Under the pieces are notes generated by a model. It ran no database searches and was not told the origin of the DNA. It was given only the letters and a program-made list of their open reading frames with translations. Made by a program: the position numbers and the translations under genes. From the NCBI RefSeq assembly GCF_001428125.1, contig NZ_LMSM01000006.1:124001-188000 (forward strand): a stretch of 64,000 bases of DNA, written 5' to 3'. Numbering within the stretch: the stretch's first letter is position 1; every line of letters begins with the position of its first letter. This document shows, piece after piece, positions 8,736 through 17,811 of this stretch. This stretch comes from Nocardioides sp. Soil774 (GTDB lineage: Bacteria; Actinomycetota; Actinomycetes; Propionibacteriales; Nocardioidaceae).

Positions 8736-9470
8736 ATGACGACATCGGGGTCGTACGACTTCACCGGCTACCAGGTCCTCGTCGTCGGCGGCACCCGCGG
8801 CGAGGGCCACACGATCGCCTCCTCGTTCGCCGCCTGCGGCGCCTCGGTGACGGTGACCGGCACGATGATGCTGCGCTCGCTCTACGACTCCGACCTCTCC
8901 GCCTTCGACTACGAGTCGGTCAACCTCGCTCGCCAGGACTCGATCGACCACCTCGCCGCGACGGTCGAGCACATCGACGTCCTCGTGCTGGCCGCCGGCT
9001 GCAACCTGCCCTACGGCCTGCCGCCGGATGAGCACGCGTTCATCGCCGAGGCGGCCAGGTCGGGTCTGCTCGGGCCCACGTTCCTCACCCGCCGCCTGCG
9101 GCTCAAGCTGGGCCAGAGCCCCGCCCTCTCCGGGGGCTGCGTGGTCAACACCGGCGCCGTACGCGCGTGGCTGGAGCTCTCGCGCACCCCCGAGGCCGCA
9201 CAGGCAGAGCTGGTCGAGCTCACCGCGCGGGCCGCGGACAACTGGGCCGGGCTGGGCGTCCGGGTCAACTCGGTGGTGCCGCCCACCCCTCCGTCCCTCC
9301 CCCGCCAGTTCGCGCCGCGGGCAGCGAGCACCGGCGGGAGCCGCGTGGCCGGCGGCACCCTCGTGCGCTCCCAGCCGTCGGGTGTCGCCGAAGCGGTGGC
9401 CGACTCGGTGCTGTTCCTGGCCAGCAGCGCGGCGTCGCGCATCACCGGGCACACCCTCCGGCTCAGCTGA
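8736..9470 (+). CDS. SDR-fold protein lacking the catalytic Tyr-Lys
   Basis: 244 residues from ATG 8736, with GGGAGGA 10 nt upstream. The Rossmann start is recognisable (VLVVGGTRGEGHTIASSFAACG) and so are the ...DVLVLAAGCN strand (normally NNAG) and the C-terminal FLASSAASRITGHTLRL, typical of short-chain dehydrogenases. The expected YxxxK after the catalytic Ser is missing: the region reads NTGAVRAWLELSRTPEAAQ, then VRVNSVVPP. It may bind a nucleotide without standard SDR catalysis, or use other residues. Substrate unknown. Confidence 0.75.
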   Translation: MTTSGSYDFTGYQVLVVGGTRGEGHTIASSFAACGASVTVTGTMMLRSLYDSDLSAFDYESVNLARQDSIDHLAATVEHIDVLVLAAGCNLPYGLPPDEHAFIAEAARSGLLGPTFLTRRLRLKLGQSPALSGGCVVNTGAVRAWLELSRTPEAAQAELVELTARAADNWAGLGVRVNSVVPPTPPSLPRQFAPRAASTGGSRVAGGTLVRSQPSGVAEAVADSVLFLASSAASRITGHTLRLS

Positions 9471-9487
9471 GCCCACCCCAGTCCAGC

Positions 9488-12061
9488 TCAACCCACGGTC
9501 ACGAGCTCGCGCTCGCGCTCGGTCTCCTCGACACCTTCCCCGGACTGCTCCCGCGCAGCCAGCCGCTCGGCCAGCGCCGCGCCCTCGACGTCGAGGTTGG
9601 GCAGCAGCCGGTCGAGCCAGCGCGGCAGCCACCACGCCCGGTCGCCGAGCAGGGAGAGCACCGCGGGGGTGAACGTCATCCGCACCAGGAAGGCGTCGAG
9701 GAGCACCCCGACCGCGAGGCCGAAGCCGATCGAGCGGGCCATCGTCATCTCGGCGTAGATGAAGCCGGAGAACACCGAGACCATGATCAGCGCGGCCGCA
9801 GCGACCACGCGAGCGCCCGAGCTGAAGCCCTCGCGCACCGCGGTGCGGGCGTCGCGGCCGTGCACGTAGGCCTCGTGCATGCCCGAGACGAGGAACATCT
9901 GGTAGTCCATCGCCAGGCCGAACAGGATGCCGATCAGCAGGGTGGGCATGAAGCTGAAGACCGCCGACGGGTCGTGCACGTCGAACAGCGAGCCGAGCCA
10001 GCCCCACTGGTAGACCGCAACGATCGCTCCGAAGCTCGCGCCGACCGACAGCAGGAAGCCGGCCGTGGCCACCAGCGGCACCAGGATCGAGCGGAACACC
10101 ACCGCCAGGAGCACGAGCGAGAGGCCGATCACCATGGCGAGGTAGAGGGGCAGTGCCCCGGCCAGTCGCTCGGAGACCTCGATGTTGGCCACCGTGGCAC
10201 CGGTGAGCCCGAGCTCGACGTCGTCGCCGAGGAGGTCGCGACCGGTCGGGTTCGCGTCACCGATGAGGCCGTGGAGGTGCAGCCAGCTGGTCTCGCGCAG
10301 GCTGTCGCCCGCGGCCAGGCGGCGGAGGCCCTCGACCAGCTCGAGCGTCGACTCCGCCGACGGTCCCTCGGCCGGCACGACCTGGAAGGCGATCGTGCGA
10401 CGGTCCTCGCTCGTGCCGATCGGGAGCACCGAGACCCGGTCGTCGACCGCGAGCACGGCCCGCGCGATGCGCGCCTGCTCCGCCACGAGGTCGTCCTGCG
10501 CCACCGGGGACCCGTAGTCGGCCGAGAGCAGCAGTGGGCCGTTGGCACCGGGGCCGAAGCTCGTCGCCACCCGCTCGTAGGCCCGGTAGGCGGTGGAGTC
10601 CTGGGGCTCCGACGAACCGTCGGGCAGCCCGAGCCGCATCGACAGCGCGGGGACGGCCAGCACCACCATGACGAGGGTGACCAGTGCTGCGGCGGCGCGC
10701 GGGCGCCGAGTGACCAGGCCGACCCAGCGCTGCGGCCAGGGCGCCCGCGGTGCGGTCGCCGACGACGTACGCCGACGACGCGGCGCGGCGCGGCGACCGA
10801 CCAGCGAGAGCAGGGCGGGGGTCAGCGTCAGCGACACCATCACCGTCACCGCGACGGTGGACGCGGCGAGCAGGCCCATCTGCAGCAGGGTCGGGATGCC
10901 GGAGACCGCGAGCGCGGCGAGCGCGATCACGACCGTGGTGCCTGCCACCACGACCGCCGATCCGGCGGTCCCGGTGGCCAGCGCGATGCTGGCCCGGACC
11001 TGGTCGCGGTCCAGGTCGACGCCGCCGTCGACGAGGTCGCCCAGCTGGCGCCGGTGACGGTTGACGATGAACAGGGCGTAGTCGATGCCCACCGCCAGCC
11101 CCAGCATCATCCCGAGGACGGGAGCCATCTGCTGCAGCGAGATCCAGTGCGTCGTGGCCAGCCCCGTCGCGAGGCTGACGCCGACCCCGACCAGGGCGAT
11201 CGCGAGGGGCAGCCCGGCCAGCACGAGCGAGCCGAGCATGACCAGCAGCACCACGCCTGCGACGGCGACGCCGACGACCTCGCCGATGCCGCCGACCTCA
11301 CGGCTCATCGTCAGCTCCTGGCCGTAGTCGGCCTCGACGCCCGCATCCGACAACGACGCACCGGTCTCGGGGACCCGTTCGAGGACTGCGGGGTCGAGCT
11401 GCTGGGTGTCGGTGTCGAAGCGCACCTGCACCAGCGCGGTGGTGCGGTCGTCACTGACGAACGACACCCCCGAACCGGCAGCGCGCAGCGCGCCGGCGGT
11501 GCGCACCTCGTCCCAGCCGTCGTCCAGGCGCTGCTCGGCACGGGCCAGGCGCGCGCGACCCTCGGCGACCTGCTGCTCGACCTCGGGCGTCGCGGCGTCC
11601 GGGTTCTCGGCGAGGAAGGCCTCGAGGCCGGCGAGGCGGGCACGTCCGGCGTCGTGGTCGTCCTGCCCGTCGCGCAGGCGCCGCTCGGCGCGGGCCAGCC
11701 TGCGGTCCGAGCCGTCGAGGCGGGACTGCAGGGCGAACGGGTCGACCACCGCGGTCACGTGGGGAAGCTGCTCCCACTCCTCGATCGTGTCGCGCAGGGC
11801 CGAGCACTGCTCTGCGGTGAATCCGTCGGCGCTGTGCACGACGACCGTGCCGGTGCCGCCGGCGACCTCGGGGATCACCTCGCCGAGGTGGTCGAGCACC
11901 CGGCCGAACTCGCTGTCGGGGATCTCGAACTCGTTGCTGAGCGGGCGCGACAGCGTCGTGGCGCCACCGACGGCGGCGGCGACGACGACGAGCCAGGCGA
12001 GCAGCACGGCGATCGGGCGGCGGGCGGCGAGGGCACCGAGGCGGTGCAGGAGGGTGGCCAT
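9488..12061 (-). CDS. MMPL/RND-family transporter
   Basis: 857 residues with a MmpL/HpnN-type layout: one membrane segment near 15-35, a periplasmic-side domain rich in heptads (about 120-200, RRLRDGQDDHDAGRARLAG), a block of five to six segments (about 240-400), a second extracellular loop, and another block (about 640-820). GIDYALFIVNRHR and GLAMDYQMFLVSGMHE are the duplicated Asp-Tyr proton-relay motifs of MMPL proteins. Such pumps export lipids, siderophores or drugs using the proton gradient. The TetR gene lies 3 bp upstream in the same direction and very likely controls it. Confidence 0.92.
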   Translation of the reverse strand: MATLLHRLGALAARRPIAVLLAWLVVVAAAVGGATTLSRPLSNEFEIPDSEFGRVLDHLGEVIPEVAGGTGTVVVHSADGFTAEQCSALRDTIEEWEQLPHVTAVVDPFALQSRLDGSDRRLARAERRLRDGQDDHDAGRARLAGLEAFLAENPDAATPEVEQQVAEGRARLARAEQRLDDGWDEVRTAGALRAAGSGVSFVSDDRTTALVQVRFDTDTQQLDPAVLERVPETGASLSDAGVEADYGQELTMSREVGGIGEVVGVAVAGVVLLVMLGSLVLAGLPLAIALVGVGVSLATGLATTHWISLQQMAPVLGMMLGLAVGIDYALFIVNRHRRQLGDLVDGGVDLDRDQVRASIALATGTAGSAVVVAGTTVVIALAALAVSGIPTLLQMGLLAASTVAVTVMVSLTLTPALLSLVGRRAAPRRRRTSSATAPRAPWPQRWVGLVTRRPRAAAALVTLVMVVLAVPALSMRLGLPDGSSEPQDSTAYRAYERVATSFGPGANGPLLLSADYGSPVAQDDLVAEQARIARAVLAVDDRVSVLPIGTSEDRRTIAFQVVPAEGPSAESTLELVEGLRRLAAGDSLRETSWLHLHGLIGDANPTGRDLLGDDVELGLTGATVANIEVSERLAGALPLYLAMVIGLSLVLLAVVFRSILVPLVATAGFLLSVGASFGAIVAVYQWGWLGSLFDVHDPSAVFSFMPTLLIGILFGLAMDYQMFLVSGMHEAYVHGRDARTAVREGFSSGARVVAAAALIMVSVFSGFIYAEMTMARSIGFGLAVGVLLDAFLVRMTFTPAVLSLLGDRAWWLPRWLDRLLPNLDVEGAALAERLAAREQSGEGVEETERERELVTVG

Positions 12062-12064
12062 GTC

Positions 12065-12724
12065 TCAGGACTCCAAGGAGGTGTCGGCGGTGCCAGGGGT
12101 GGCAGGACTGGGCGCGGGGTGCGCGGCGGACTCGTCGAAGCCCGCGAAGAGGTGGTCGAGGCCGCGACGGATCCAGGCCCGGTGGAGCTCGGCGGCACGG
12201 GCGTCGTCGTCGGTGGCGCTCACCACGAGCCGCGTGACCGCGCAGAGCACGCCGTACGCCGCGGCGGCGAGGCTGGTGACGTAGAGCTCGTCGGCGTCCT
12301 CGCCGAGGCGTCGTCGCAGCCCCTCCTCGAGCGCCATCCGTTGCCGGTCGTCGAGCTCGAGGAGGAATCGGCGAGTCGCGGCCGAGCGTCCGGCCGCGCG
12401 CTCGAGGGCACGCGCCTGGGTGAAGACCGGGGAGTCGATGAGCTCCTCGAGCACCACGAGCGCGGACGTGCGCAGCGGCTCGTCGGCAGGGCGCGCGACG
12501 ATCGCGTCGATCATGTCGGACGTGGCGGACTCCATCGTCGCGGTGAGGACGTCCTCGACGCGCGCGAAGTAGTTGAACAGCGTGCGACGCGACACCCCGG
12601 CGACCTCGGCGATCCGGTCGGCGGTCAACGCGTCGAGGCCGTGCTCGCCGACGATCGACACGGCGGCGGCACAGAGTGCCTCACGGGTCTGGTTCTTGCG
12701 GTGCGCGCGGGTTCCGGACGACAT
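12065..12724 (-). CDS. TetR-family transcriptional repressor
   Basis: 219 residues from ATG 12724. Residues about 10-55 are a TetR N-terminal helix-turn-helix (REALCAAAVSIVGEHGLDALTADRIAEVAGVSRRTLFNYFA). The C-terminal half is an all-helical ligand and dimer domain with no closer match that I can name. The gene overlaps its own operator region and precedes an MMPL pump gene by 3 bp, so the simplest model is ligand-controlled repression of a regulator-pump operon. Confidence 0.92.
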   Translation of the reverse strand: MSSGTRAHRKNQTREALCAAAVSIVGEHGLDALTADRIAEVAGVSRRTLFNYFARVEDVLTATMESATSDMIDAIVARPADEPLRTSALVVLEELIDSPVFTQARALERAAGRSAATRRFLLELDDRQRMALEEGLRRRLGEDADELYVTSLAAAAYGVLCAVTRLVVSATDDDARAAELHRAWIRRGLDHLFAGFDESAAHPAPSPATPGTADTSLES

Positions 12725-12726
12725 GT

Positions 12727-12762
12727 CTTGCACCGTAGTGCAAGTTTGCACCACGGTGCAAG
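12727..12762. promoter_or_regulatory. twin TetR operators, TTGCAC-N4-GTGCAA
   Basis: Two adjacent 18-bp palindromes directly upstream of the TetR ATG. The first (12727-12744) has perfect 7-bp arms CTTGCAC/GTGCAAG around CGTA. The second (12745-12762) is TTTGCAC/GTGCAAG around CACG. Centres are 18 bp apart, under two helical turns, so two dimers could bind side by side. The position 2 bp from the start codon means binding would cover the promoter or the 5' end of the regulator-pump transcript. Confidence 0.85.
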
Positions 12763-12846
12763 TTCGCGCGCTCCACCGACCGGCCACCACTTCTTGGTCG
12801 GAAATGCCACGCGATCGCGACAGCGCCGGTTACGGTCCATCCACTC

Positions 12847-12856
12847 TGTTGCAACA
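12847..12856. promoter_or_regulatory. short palindrome TGTTGCAACA
   Basis: A perfect 10-bp palindrome in the 204-bp gap between the TetR gene and the roadblock-like gene. It could be a regulator half-site or chance. Nothing else is evident in this part of the gap. Confidence 0.25.
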
Positions 12857-12928
12857 AGAGATCCACAAGGTCTGGCTGCCGTCTCGGGCTCCGACGCCGT
12901 CCTCTCGTTCCGACCAAGGACGTGCCCC

Positions 12929-13420
12929 GTGACTGCTGAACTCATCTCCTCGCCCTCCTCGACCCGTCGTGCCCGGTGGTCGGGGCGTGCCTCTCAGCAC
13001 CGACGTCGCCAGGTGGGTGCGGACGCCGCCTCCGAGGCGCAGGTGGAGGCGCTCTGGTCCTCCCTCGTCGAGGTGCTGCGGGCGATGGACGACCCCTCCT
13101 GCGCTGTGCTGTGCACCGCGACCGGCACGCCCGTGGCGGCCTACGGGCTCCCGAAGCCTGAGGTGCCGCGGGTCTCACGCGCGGCCGGCACCGCCTTCGC
13201 GACGCACAGCCGCCACGACGCCGGCCCCTCGGCCGAGGTCGAGACGGTCGAGCTCACCACCGGGCGCGCGCACACGGTGATCGCCTCCGTGCCCGGCGCC
13301 GGCGCCGACCACCTGCTCGCGGTGACCGCCGAGGGCGTCAGCCCGCCGCTGCTGGAGGCCTGGACCCGCCGCGCTGCGGAGGACCTCGGCGAGGCCCTCT
13401 CAGGCCCCGTCGGCGACTAG
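12929..13420 (+). CDS. roadblock/LC7-like small protein
   Basis: 163 residues from GTG 12929, with AAGGA 8 nt upstream. The first 30 residues are Arg/Ser-rich and probably disordered. Residues about 35-160 fit an alpha/beta roadblock-like fold (VEALWSSLVEVLRAMDDPSCAVLCTATGTPVAAYGL split here, then TAFATHSRH and a beta-rich HTVIASVPGAGADHLLAVTA). Actinobacterial roadblock proteins often work with small GTPases or filamentous switch systems, but none is adjacent. The last 21 bp overlap the convergent meaB gene. The fold assignment is moderate. Confidence 0.6.
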   Translation: MTAELISSPSSTRRARWSGRASQHRRRQVGADAASEAQVEALWSSLVEVLRAMDDPSCAVLCTATGTPVAAYGLPKPEVPRVSRAAGTAFATHSRHDAGPSAEVETVELTTGRAHTVIASVPGAGADHLLAVTAEGVSPPLLEAWTRRAAEDLGEALSGPVGD

Positions 13421-14374
13421 CGCGTCCGCGGCGGCGTACGGGTCCAGCTCGCCCGCCACCACGCGGGCGGCGAGGGCCTCGAGGTCCGCGCCCCCACCTG
13501 CGCTCCCCCACCGCTCGCGCAGCGCCGCGAGCGCGATGGCCTCGACCTCGCGTCGCGCCCGCTCCGTACGACGTCGCGCCAGCTCGCCCGACTCCTCGAG
13601 CCAGACGAGGTGGCGATCGACCTCCGCCAGCAGCTCGTCGATGCCCGTCCCGGTGCTGGCGACGGTCTGGAGGACGGGCGGTCGCCAGTCGCCCTCGCGA
13701 CGATCGGCCATCGCGAGCATCGAGCGCAGCTCGCGCCGGGTGCGGTCGGCACCCTCGCGGTCAGCCTTGTTGACGGCATAGATGTCACCGACCTCGAGGA
13801 TGCCCGCCTTGGCCGCCTGGATCCCGTCACCCATGCCGGGCGCCAGCAGCACCAGCGTGGTGTCGGCGAGCCCGGCGACCTCCACCTCGCTCTGCCCGAC
13901 ACCGACCGTCTCGACGACGACGACGTCGCACCCGGCTGCGTCGAGGACCCGCACCGCCTGCGGGGTGGACCACGCCAGGCCGCCGAGGTGGCCGCGCGCA
14001 CCCATCGAGCGGATGTAGACGTCGCGGTCGAGGGCGTGGTCGCCCATCCGCACCCGGTCGCCGAGCAGCGCGCCGCCGGAGAACGGGGACGAGGGGTCGA
14101 CGGCGAGCACCCCGACCCGCTTGCCGGCGCGCCGCATCCCGGCGACGAGGGCGTTGGTCGAGGTGGACTTGCCGACGCCCGGCGCCCCGGTGACGCCCAC
14201 GACGTGGGCCCGGGTCGGGTGTGCGCTGAGTGCCGCCATGACCTCCCGCAGCACCGGGGAGGCGTCCTCGACCAGGGTGATCAGGCGCGCGACCGAGGCG
14301 GGGTCGCCCTCCCGTGCCCGCGAGACGAGCTCGGGGACCGCGGGGGCGCCCCTCCTCGAGCGGGGCAGCGTCAC
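13400..14374 (-). CDS. meaB: MeaB/ArgK GTPase, B12-mutase chaperone
   Basis: 324 residues from GTG 14374, which lies 8 bp behind the thiolase stop. A G3E P-loop GTPase: Walker A GAPGVGKST (63-71), the switch region VVVVETVGVGQSEVEVA, and the base motif NKADREGA. MeaB loads adenosylcobalamin onto methylmalonyl-CoA-type mutases and protects them from inactivation. The partner could be the MeaA-type mutase at 35.7-37.7 kb in this window or a methylmalonyl-CoA mutase elsewhere. Coupling to thiolase links it to acyl-CoA metabolism. No in-frame start nearer the thiolase was found, and the visible ribosome site is weak, so translational coupling is likely. Confidence 0.93.
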   Translation of the reverse strand: MTLPRSRRGAPAVPELVSRAREGDPASVARLITLVEDASPVLREVMAALSAHPTRAHVVGVTGAPGVGKSTSTNALVAGMRRAGKRVGVLAVDPSSPFSGGALLGDRVRMGDHALDRDVYIRSMGARGHLGGLAWSTPQAVRVLDAAGCDVVVVETVGVGQSEVEVAGLADTTLVLLAPGMGDGIQAAKAGILEVGDIYAVNKADREGADRTRRELRSMLAMADRREGDWRPPVLQTVASTGTGIDELLAEVDRHLVWLEESGELARRRTERARREVEAIALAALRERWGSAGGGADLEALAARVVAGELDPYAAADALVADGA

Positions 14375-14382
14375 GCGAGCGG

Positions 14383-15567
14383 TCAGCTCGCCGGCACGCG
14401 GATGATCAGGGCGTCGCCCTGCCCGCCGCCGCCGCACAGGGCCGCGGCACCGGTGCCGCCGCCGCGGCGCTGGAGCTCCAGCGCGAGGTGCAGCACGATG
14501 CGGGCGCCGGACATGCCGACCGGGTGGCCCAGGGCGATCGCCCCGCCGTTGACGTTGACCTTGTCCTGGTCGACGCCGAGCTGGCGGGCCGACTCGATGC
14601 CCACCGCGGCGAAGGCCTCGTTGAGCTCGAAGAGGTCGATGTCGGAGACGGCGATGCCCTCCTTCTCGGCCGCCTTCGTGATGGCGTTGGCCGGCTGCAG
14701 CTGCAGCGAGGAGTCGGGGCCGGCGACCTGGCCGGACGCGCCGATCTCGGCGAGCCAGGTCAGGCCGAGCTCCTCCGCCTTGGCCTTGCTCATCACGACG
14801 ACGGCGCACGCGCCGTCGGAGATCTGCGAGGCGGAGCCCGCGGTGATGCTGCCGTCCTTGGCGACCGGGCGCAGGCCCGAGAGCGACTCCACGGTGGTGT
14901 CCCCGCGGATGCCCTCGTCCTCGGCGACGGTGATGTCGCCCTTGCGGCTCGCGATCGTGACGGGGACGACCTCGTCGTCGAAGACGCCGTTCTTCCAGGC
15001 GAGCGCCGCACGCTGGTGCGACTGCGCTGCGAAGGCGTCCTGCTCCTCGCGGGTGAGGTTGGCGCCCGCGGCGTTGCAGCCGTCGGTGAGGTTGATCATC
15101 GCCTGGTGCGTGAACTGGTCGTAGAGGGCGTCGTAGGCCATCGAGTCGACCAGCGCGGTGTCGCCGTACTTGAAGCCCTCGCGGCTCTTCGGCAGCAGGT
15201 GCGGGGCCTGGGTCATCGACTCCATGCCGCCGGCGACGACGATCTCGTGCTCACCGGCGCGGATGAGCTGGTCGGCCATCGCGATGGCGTTGAGGCCCGA
15301 GAGGCACACCTTGTTGATGGTGATCGACGGGACGGACATCGGGATCCCGCCCTTGACCGCGGCCTGGCGGGCGGTGATCTGGCCGGCGCCGGCCTGGATG
15401 ACCTGGCCCATGATCACGTAGTCGACCTGCTCGCCGGTGACCCCGGCCTTCTCCAGCGCGCCGGCGATGGCCACGCCGCCGAGGTCGGCCGCGGACTGGT
15501 CCTTGAGGCCGCCGAGCAGGCGGCCGATCGGGGTGCGAGCCCCGGCAACGATCACGGAACCGGTCAT
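14383..15567 (-). CDS. acetyl-CoA C-acetyltransferase (thiolase)
   Basis: 394 residues from ATG 15567, with GGAGGA 6 nt upstream. All thiolase landmarks are present: nucleophile C88 in [26 protein letters not shown] with the activating His, and the second Cys in CGGGGQGDA. It condenses two acetyl-CoA to acetoacetyl-CoA or does the reverse. A biosynthetic role is suggested by the neighbours meaB, epimerase and ccr, since acetoacetyl-CoA is the first intermediate of the ethylmalonyl-CoA route. An extra N-terminal extension upstream of this ATG is not used because the ribosome site marks this start. Confidence 0.93.
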   Translation of the reverse strand: MTGSVIVAGARTPIGRLLGGLKDQSAADLGGVAIAGALEKAGVTGEQVDYVIMGQVIQAGAGQITARQAAVKGGIPMSVPSITINKVCLSGLNAIAMADQLIRAGEHEIVVAGGMESMTQAPHLLPKSREGFKYGDTALVDSMAYDALYDQFTHQAMINLTDGCNAAGANLTREEQDAFAAQSHQRAALAWKNGVFDDEVVPVTIASRKGDITVAEDEGIRGDTTVESLSGLRPVAKDGSITAGSASQISDGACAVVVMSKAKAEELGLTWLAEIGASGQVAGPDSSLQLQPANAITKAAEKEGIAVSDIDLFELNEAFAAVGIESARQLGVDQDKVNVNGGAIALGHPVGMSGARIVLHLALELQRRGGGTGAAALCGGGGQGDALIIRVPAS

Positions 15568-15727
15568 GAGTCTTCCTCCAGGCGTTGCGAGTCGGCGCGG
15601 CAGCTGCCGCTGCTTCGGACGATACCCACCGCGCCCGTGGCTCCGGGAGGGGGTGAGCGGGCATTCACCATGAGGCACACGTCACACCCCCTCGCGCACC
15701 ACCGCCGCGAAGTGCACGATGTGCTCC

Positions 15728-16195
15728 ATGAGCGCTGACCAGCCCGGAACCGGCCTGCCCGACGACGTCCAGCACCTCTTCACCGCCATCGACCACGTGG
15801 GCATCGCGGTGCCCGACCTCGACGCGGCGATGGCCTTCTACCGCGACGCCTACGGGATGCAGGTGCTCCACGAGGAGGTCAACGAGGAGCAGGGTGTGCG
15901 CGAGGCGATGGTCGGCGTCGGCGACTCCGGCTCCTGCATCCAGCTGCTCGCGCCGCTGACACCGGAGTCCACCATCGCCAAGTTCCTCGACCGCAACGGC
16001 CAGGGGATCCAGCAGCTCGCCTTCCGTGTCGACGACGTGGAGCACGTGGCCGACGTGCTGCGCGCCCGCGGCCTGCGGCTGCTCTATGACGCCCCGCGCC
16101 GCGGCACCTCGGACAGCCGCGTCAACTTCATCCATCCCAAGGACGCCGGTGGCGTGCTGGTCGAGCTCGTGGAGCCGGCCGCCCACGCCCACTGA
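15728..16195 (+). CDS. mce: methylmalonyl-CoA epimerase
   Basis: 155 residues from ATG 15728 (ATG 15719 in frame adds three residues; neither has a clear ribosome site). A VOC-fold metalloenzyme: FTAIDHVGIAVPDLDAAMAFY gives the first metal His, IQQLAFRVDDVEHVA the second region, and VLVELVEP the C-terminal Glu ligand. It interconverts (2S)- and (2R)-methylmalonyl-CoA, and homologues also accept ethylmalonyl-CoA, which is what Ccr makes. The ccr gene follows 102 bp downstream on the same strand, and thiolase and meaB lie divergently upstream, so the gene set points to the ethylmalonyl-CoA pathway. Confidence 0.93.
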   Translation: MSADQPGTGLPDDVQHLFTAIDHVGIAVPDLDAAMAFYRDAYGMQVLHEEVNEEQGVREAMVGVGDSGSCIQLLAPLTPESTIAKFLDRNGQGIQQLAFRVDDVEHVADVLRARGLRLLYDAPRRGTSDSRVNFIHPKDAGGVLVELVEPAAHAH

Positions 16196-16221
16196 GCGAC
16201 GTATCTCACAGGACTGCCCAC

Positions 16222-16244
16222 GCGAGGTTACTCGCCGGTATCTT
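16222..16244 (+). promoter_or_regulatory. candidate ccr promoter/operator region
   Basis: In the 102-bp gap before ccr, GCGAG-GTTA-CTCGC (16222-16235) is an inverted repeat, directly followed by TATCTT (16239-16244), a plausible -10 box. The arrangement would let a regulator bound at the repeat block the polymerase. No regulator gene is adjacent. Confidence 0.35.
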
Positions 16245-16297
16245 CACCCTCGATCGTCACACCGATGCCTCACACACCGTGAATTCAGGAGACACCC

Positions 16298-17638
16298 GTG
16301 CACCACATCCTCGAAGCCATCCAGTCCGGCGAGGCCACGTCCGAGGACTTCGCCAGCCTCGAGCTCCCGGAGTCCTACCGCGCCGCCTTCGTGAAGAAGG
16401 ACGAGGTCGACATGTTCGAGGGGGTGGCGTCGAAGGACAAGGACCCGCGCAAGTCCATCCACGTCGACGAGGTCCCTCTGCCCGAGCTCGGCCCCGGTGA
16501 GGCCTTCGTGGCCGTGATGGCCAGCGCCATCAACTACAACACCGTGTGGACCTCGATCTTCGAGCCGGTCTCCACCTTCGGCTTCCTCGAGCGCTACGGC
16601 CGCAACTCCGAGCTGACCAAGCGCCACGACCTGCCCTACCACGTGGTCGGCTCCGACCTCTCCGGCGTCGTGCTCGCCGTGGGCGCCGGCGTGACCAAGT
16701 GGAAGCCCGGCGACCGCGTCGTGGCCCACTGCCTCTCGGTCGAGCTCGAGGGCCCCGACGGCCACAACGACACGATGCTCGACACCGAGCAGCGCATCTG
16801 GGGCTTCGAGACCAACTTCGGCGGCCTGGCCGACGTCGCGATGGTCAAGGCCAACCAGCTCATGCCCAAGTCCGAGCACCTCACCTGGGAGGAGGCCGCC
16901 TCGCCGGGCCTGGTCAACTGCACGGCGTACCGCCAGCTGGTGAGCAAGAACGGCGGCGACATGAAGCAGGGCGACAACGTCCTGATCTGGGGCGCCTCCG
17001 GTGGCCTCGGCGGCTTCGCGACGCAGTACGCCCTCAACGGCGGCGCGACCCCCGTGTGCGTGGTCTCCAACGAGGAGAAGGCCGCCATCGCCCGGAGCAT
17101 GGGCGCGGAGCTGATCATCAACCGCTCCGAGGAGGGCTACAAGTTCTGGAACGACGAGAACACCCGGCAGGACCCGAAGGAGTGGAAGCGCTTCGGCGCC
17201 CGCATCCGTGAGCTCACCGGCGGCGAGGACATCGACATCGTCTTCGAGCACCCCGGCCGCGAGACCTTCGGCGCCTCGGTGTTCGTCACCCGCAAGGGCG
17301 GCACCATCACGACGTGCGCCTCGACGTCGGGCTACATGCACGAGTACGACAACCGCTACCTGTGGATGAACCTCAAGCGCATCATCTCCAGCCACTTCGC
17401 CAACTACCGCGAGTCGTGGGAGGCCAACCGCCTCATCGCCAAGGGCAAGATCCACCCGACCCTGTCGAAGACCTACACCCTCGACGAGGTCGGCCAGGCC
17501 TCCCTCGACGTCCACAAGAACGCCCACCAGGGCAAGGTCGGCGTGCTGTGCCTCTCTCCCGAGGAGGGCCTCGGCGTCCTCGACCACGAGATGCGGGCCG
17601 AGCACGAGGACGCGATCAACCGCTTCCGCGGGGTCTGA
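16298..17638 (+). CDS. ccr: crotonyl-CoA carboxylase/reductase
   Basis: 446 residues from GTG 16298 with AGGAGA 8 nt upstream. A medium-chain reductase of the Ccr type: the NADPH Rossmann motif WGASGGLGGFATQ (231-243) and the family-specific long N-terminus. Residues known to hold CO2 in characterised Ccr are all present: N81, F170, E171 and the His in SSHFANYRE (H366 here, one off the published H365). The full set supports reductive carboxylation of crotonyl-CoA to (2S)-ethylmalonyl-CoA rather than simple reduction. Same strand as the epimerase. A strong hairpin follows, so it probably ends this unit. Confidence 0.96.
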   Translation: MHHILEAIQSGEATSEDFASLELPESYRAAFVKKDEVDMFEGVASKDKDPRKSIHVDEVPLPELGPGEAFVAVMASAINYNTVWTSIFEPVSTFGFLERYGRNSELTKRHDLPYHVVGSDLSGVVLAVGAGVTKWKPGDRVVAHCLSVELEGPDGHNDTMLDTEQRIWGFETNFGGLADVAMVKANQLMPKSEHLTWEEAASPGLVNCTAYRQLVSKNGGDMKQGDNVLIWGASGGLGGFATQYALNGGATPVCVVSNEEKAAIARSMGAELIINRSEEGYKFWNDENTRQDPKEWKRFGARIRELTGGEDIDIVFEHPGRETFGASVFVTRKGGTITTCASTSGYMHEYDNRYLWMNLKRIISSHFANYRESWEANRLIAKGKIHPTLSKTYTLDEVGQASLDVHKNAHQGKVGVLCLSPEEGLGVLDHEMRAEHEDAINRFRGV

Positions 17639-17680
17639 GTCACCCCTTCGGGCACCTTCTGGCAGCAGGGCCGACATTGG

Positions 17681-17721
17681 TCACACCCCGGTTCGCGGAT
17701 CCCCCGCGAGCCGGGGTGTGA
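17681..17721. terminator. strong hairpin after ccr
   Basis: 18-nt arms at 17681-17698 and 17704-17721 with a 5-nt ATCCC loop and a single G-U type mismatch. It lies 43 bp past the ccr stop. No T run follows. Confidence 0.75.
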
Positions 17722-17811
17722 ACTTGTCCGGGCATCAGCGAGACTGGCACCCGCGACGAGGAGGACCGAGTCGCGCGCACGAGCCACAGCAACGAGAGAG
17801 GTGCCTCGACC

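Noticed and set aside
9167..13420. A 1417-codon open frame on the plus strand across the MMPL/TetR region
   Set aside because: It is the antisense shadow of the pump and TetR genes; its codon pattern is His/Arg/Asp-rich. Only its final part (from GTG 12929) is a real gene with a ribosome site.
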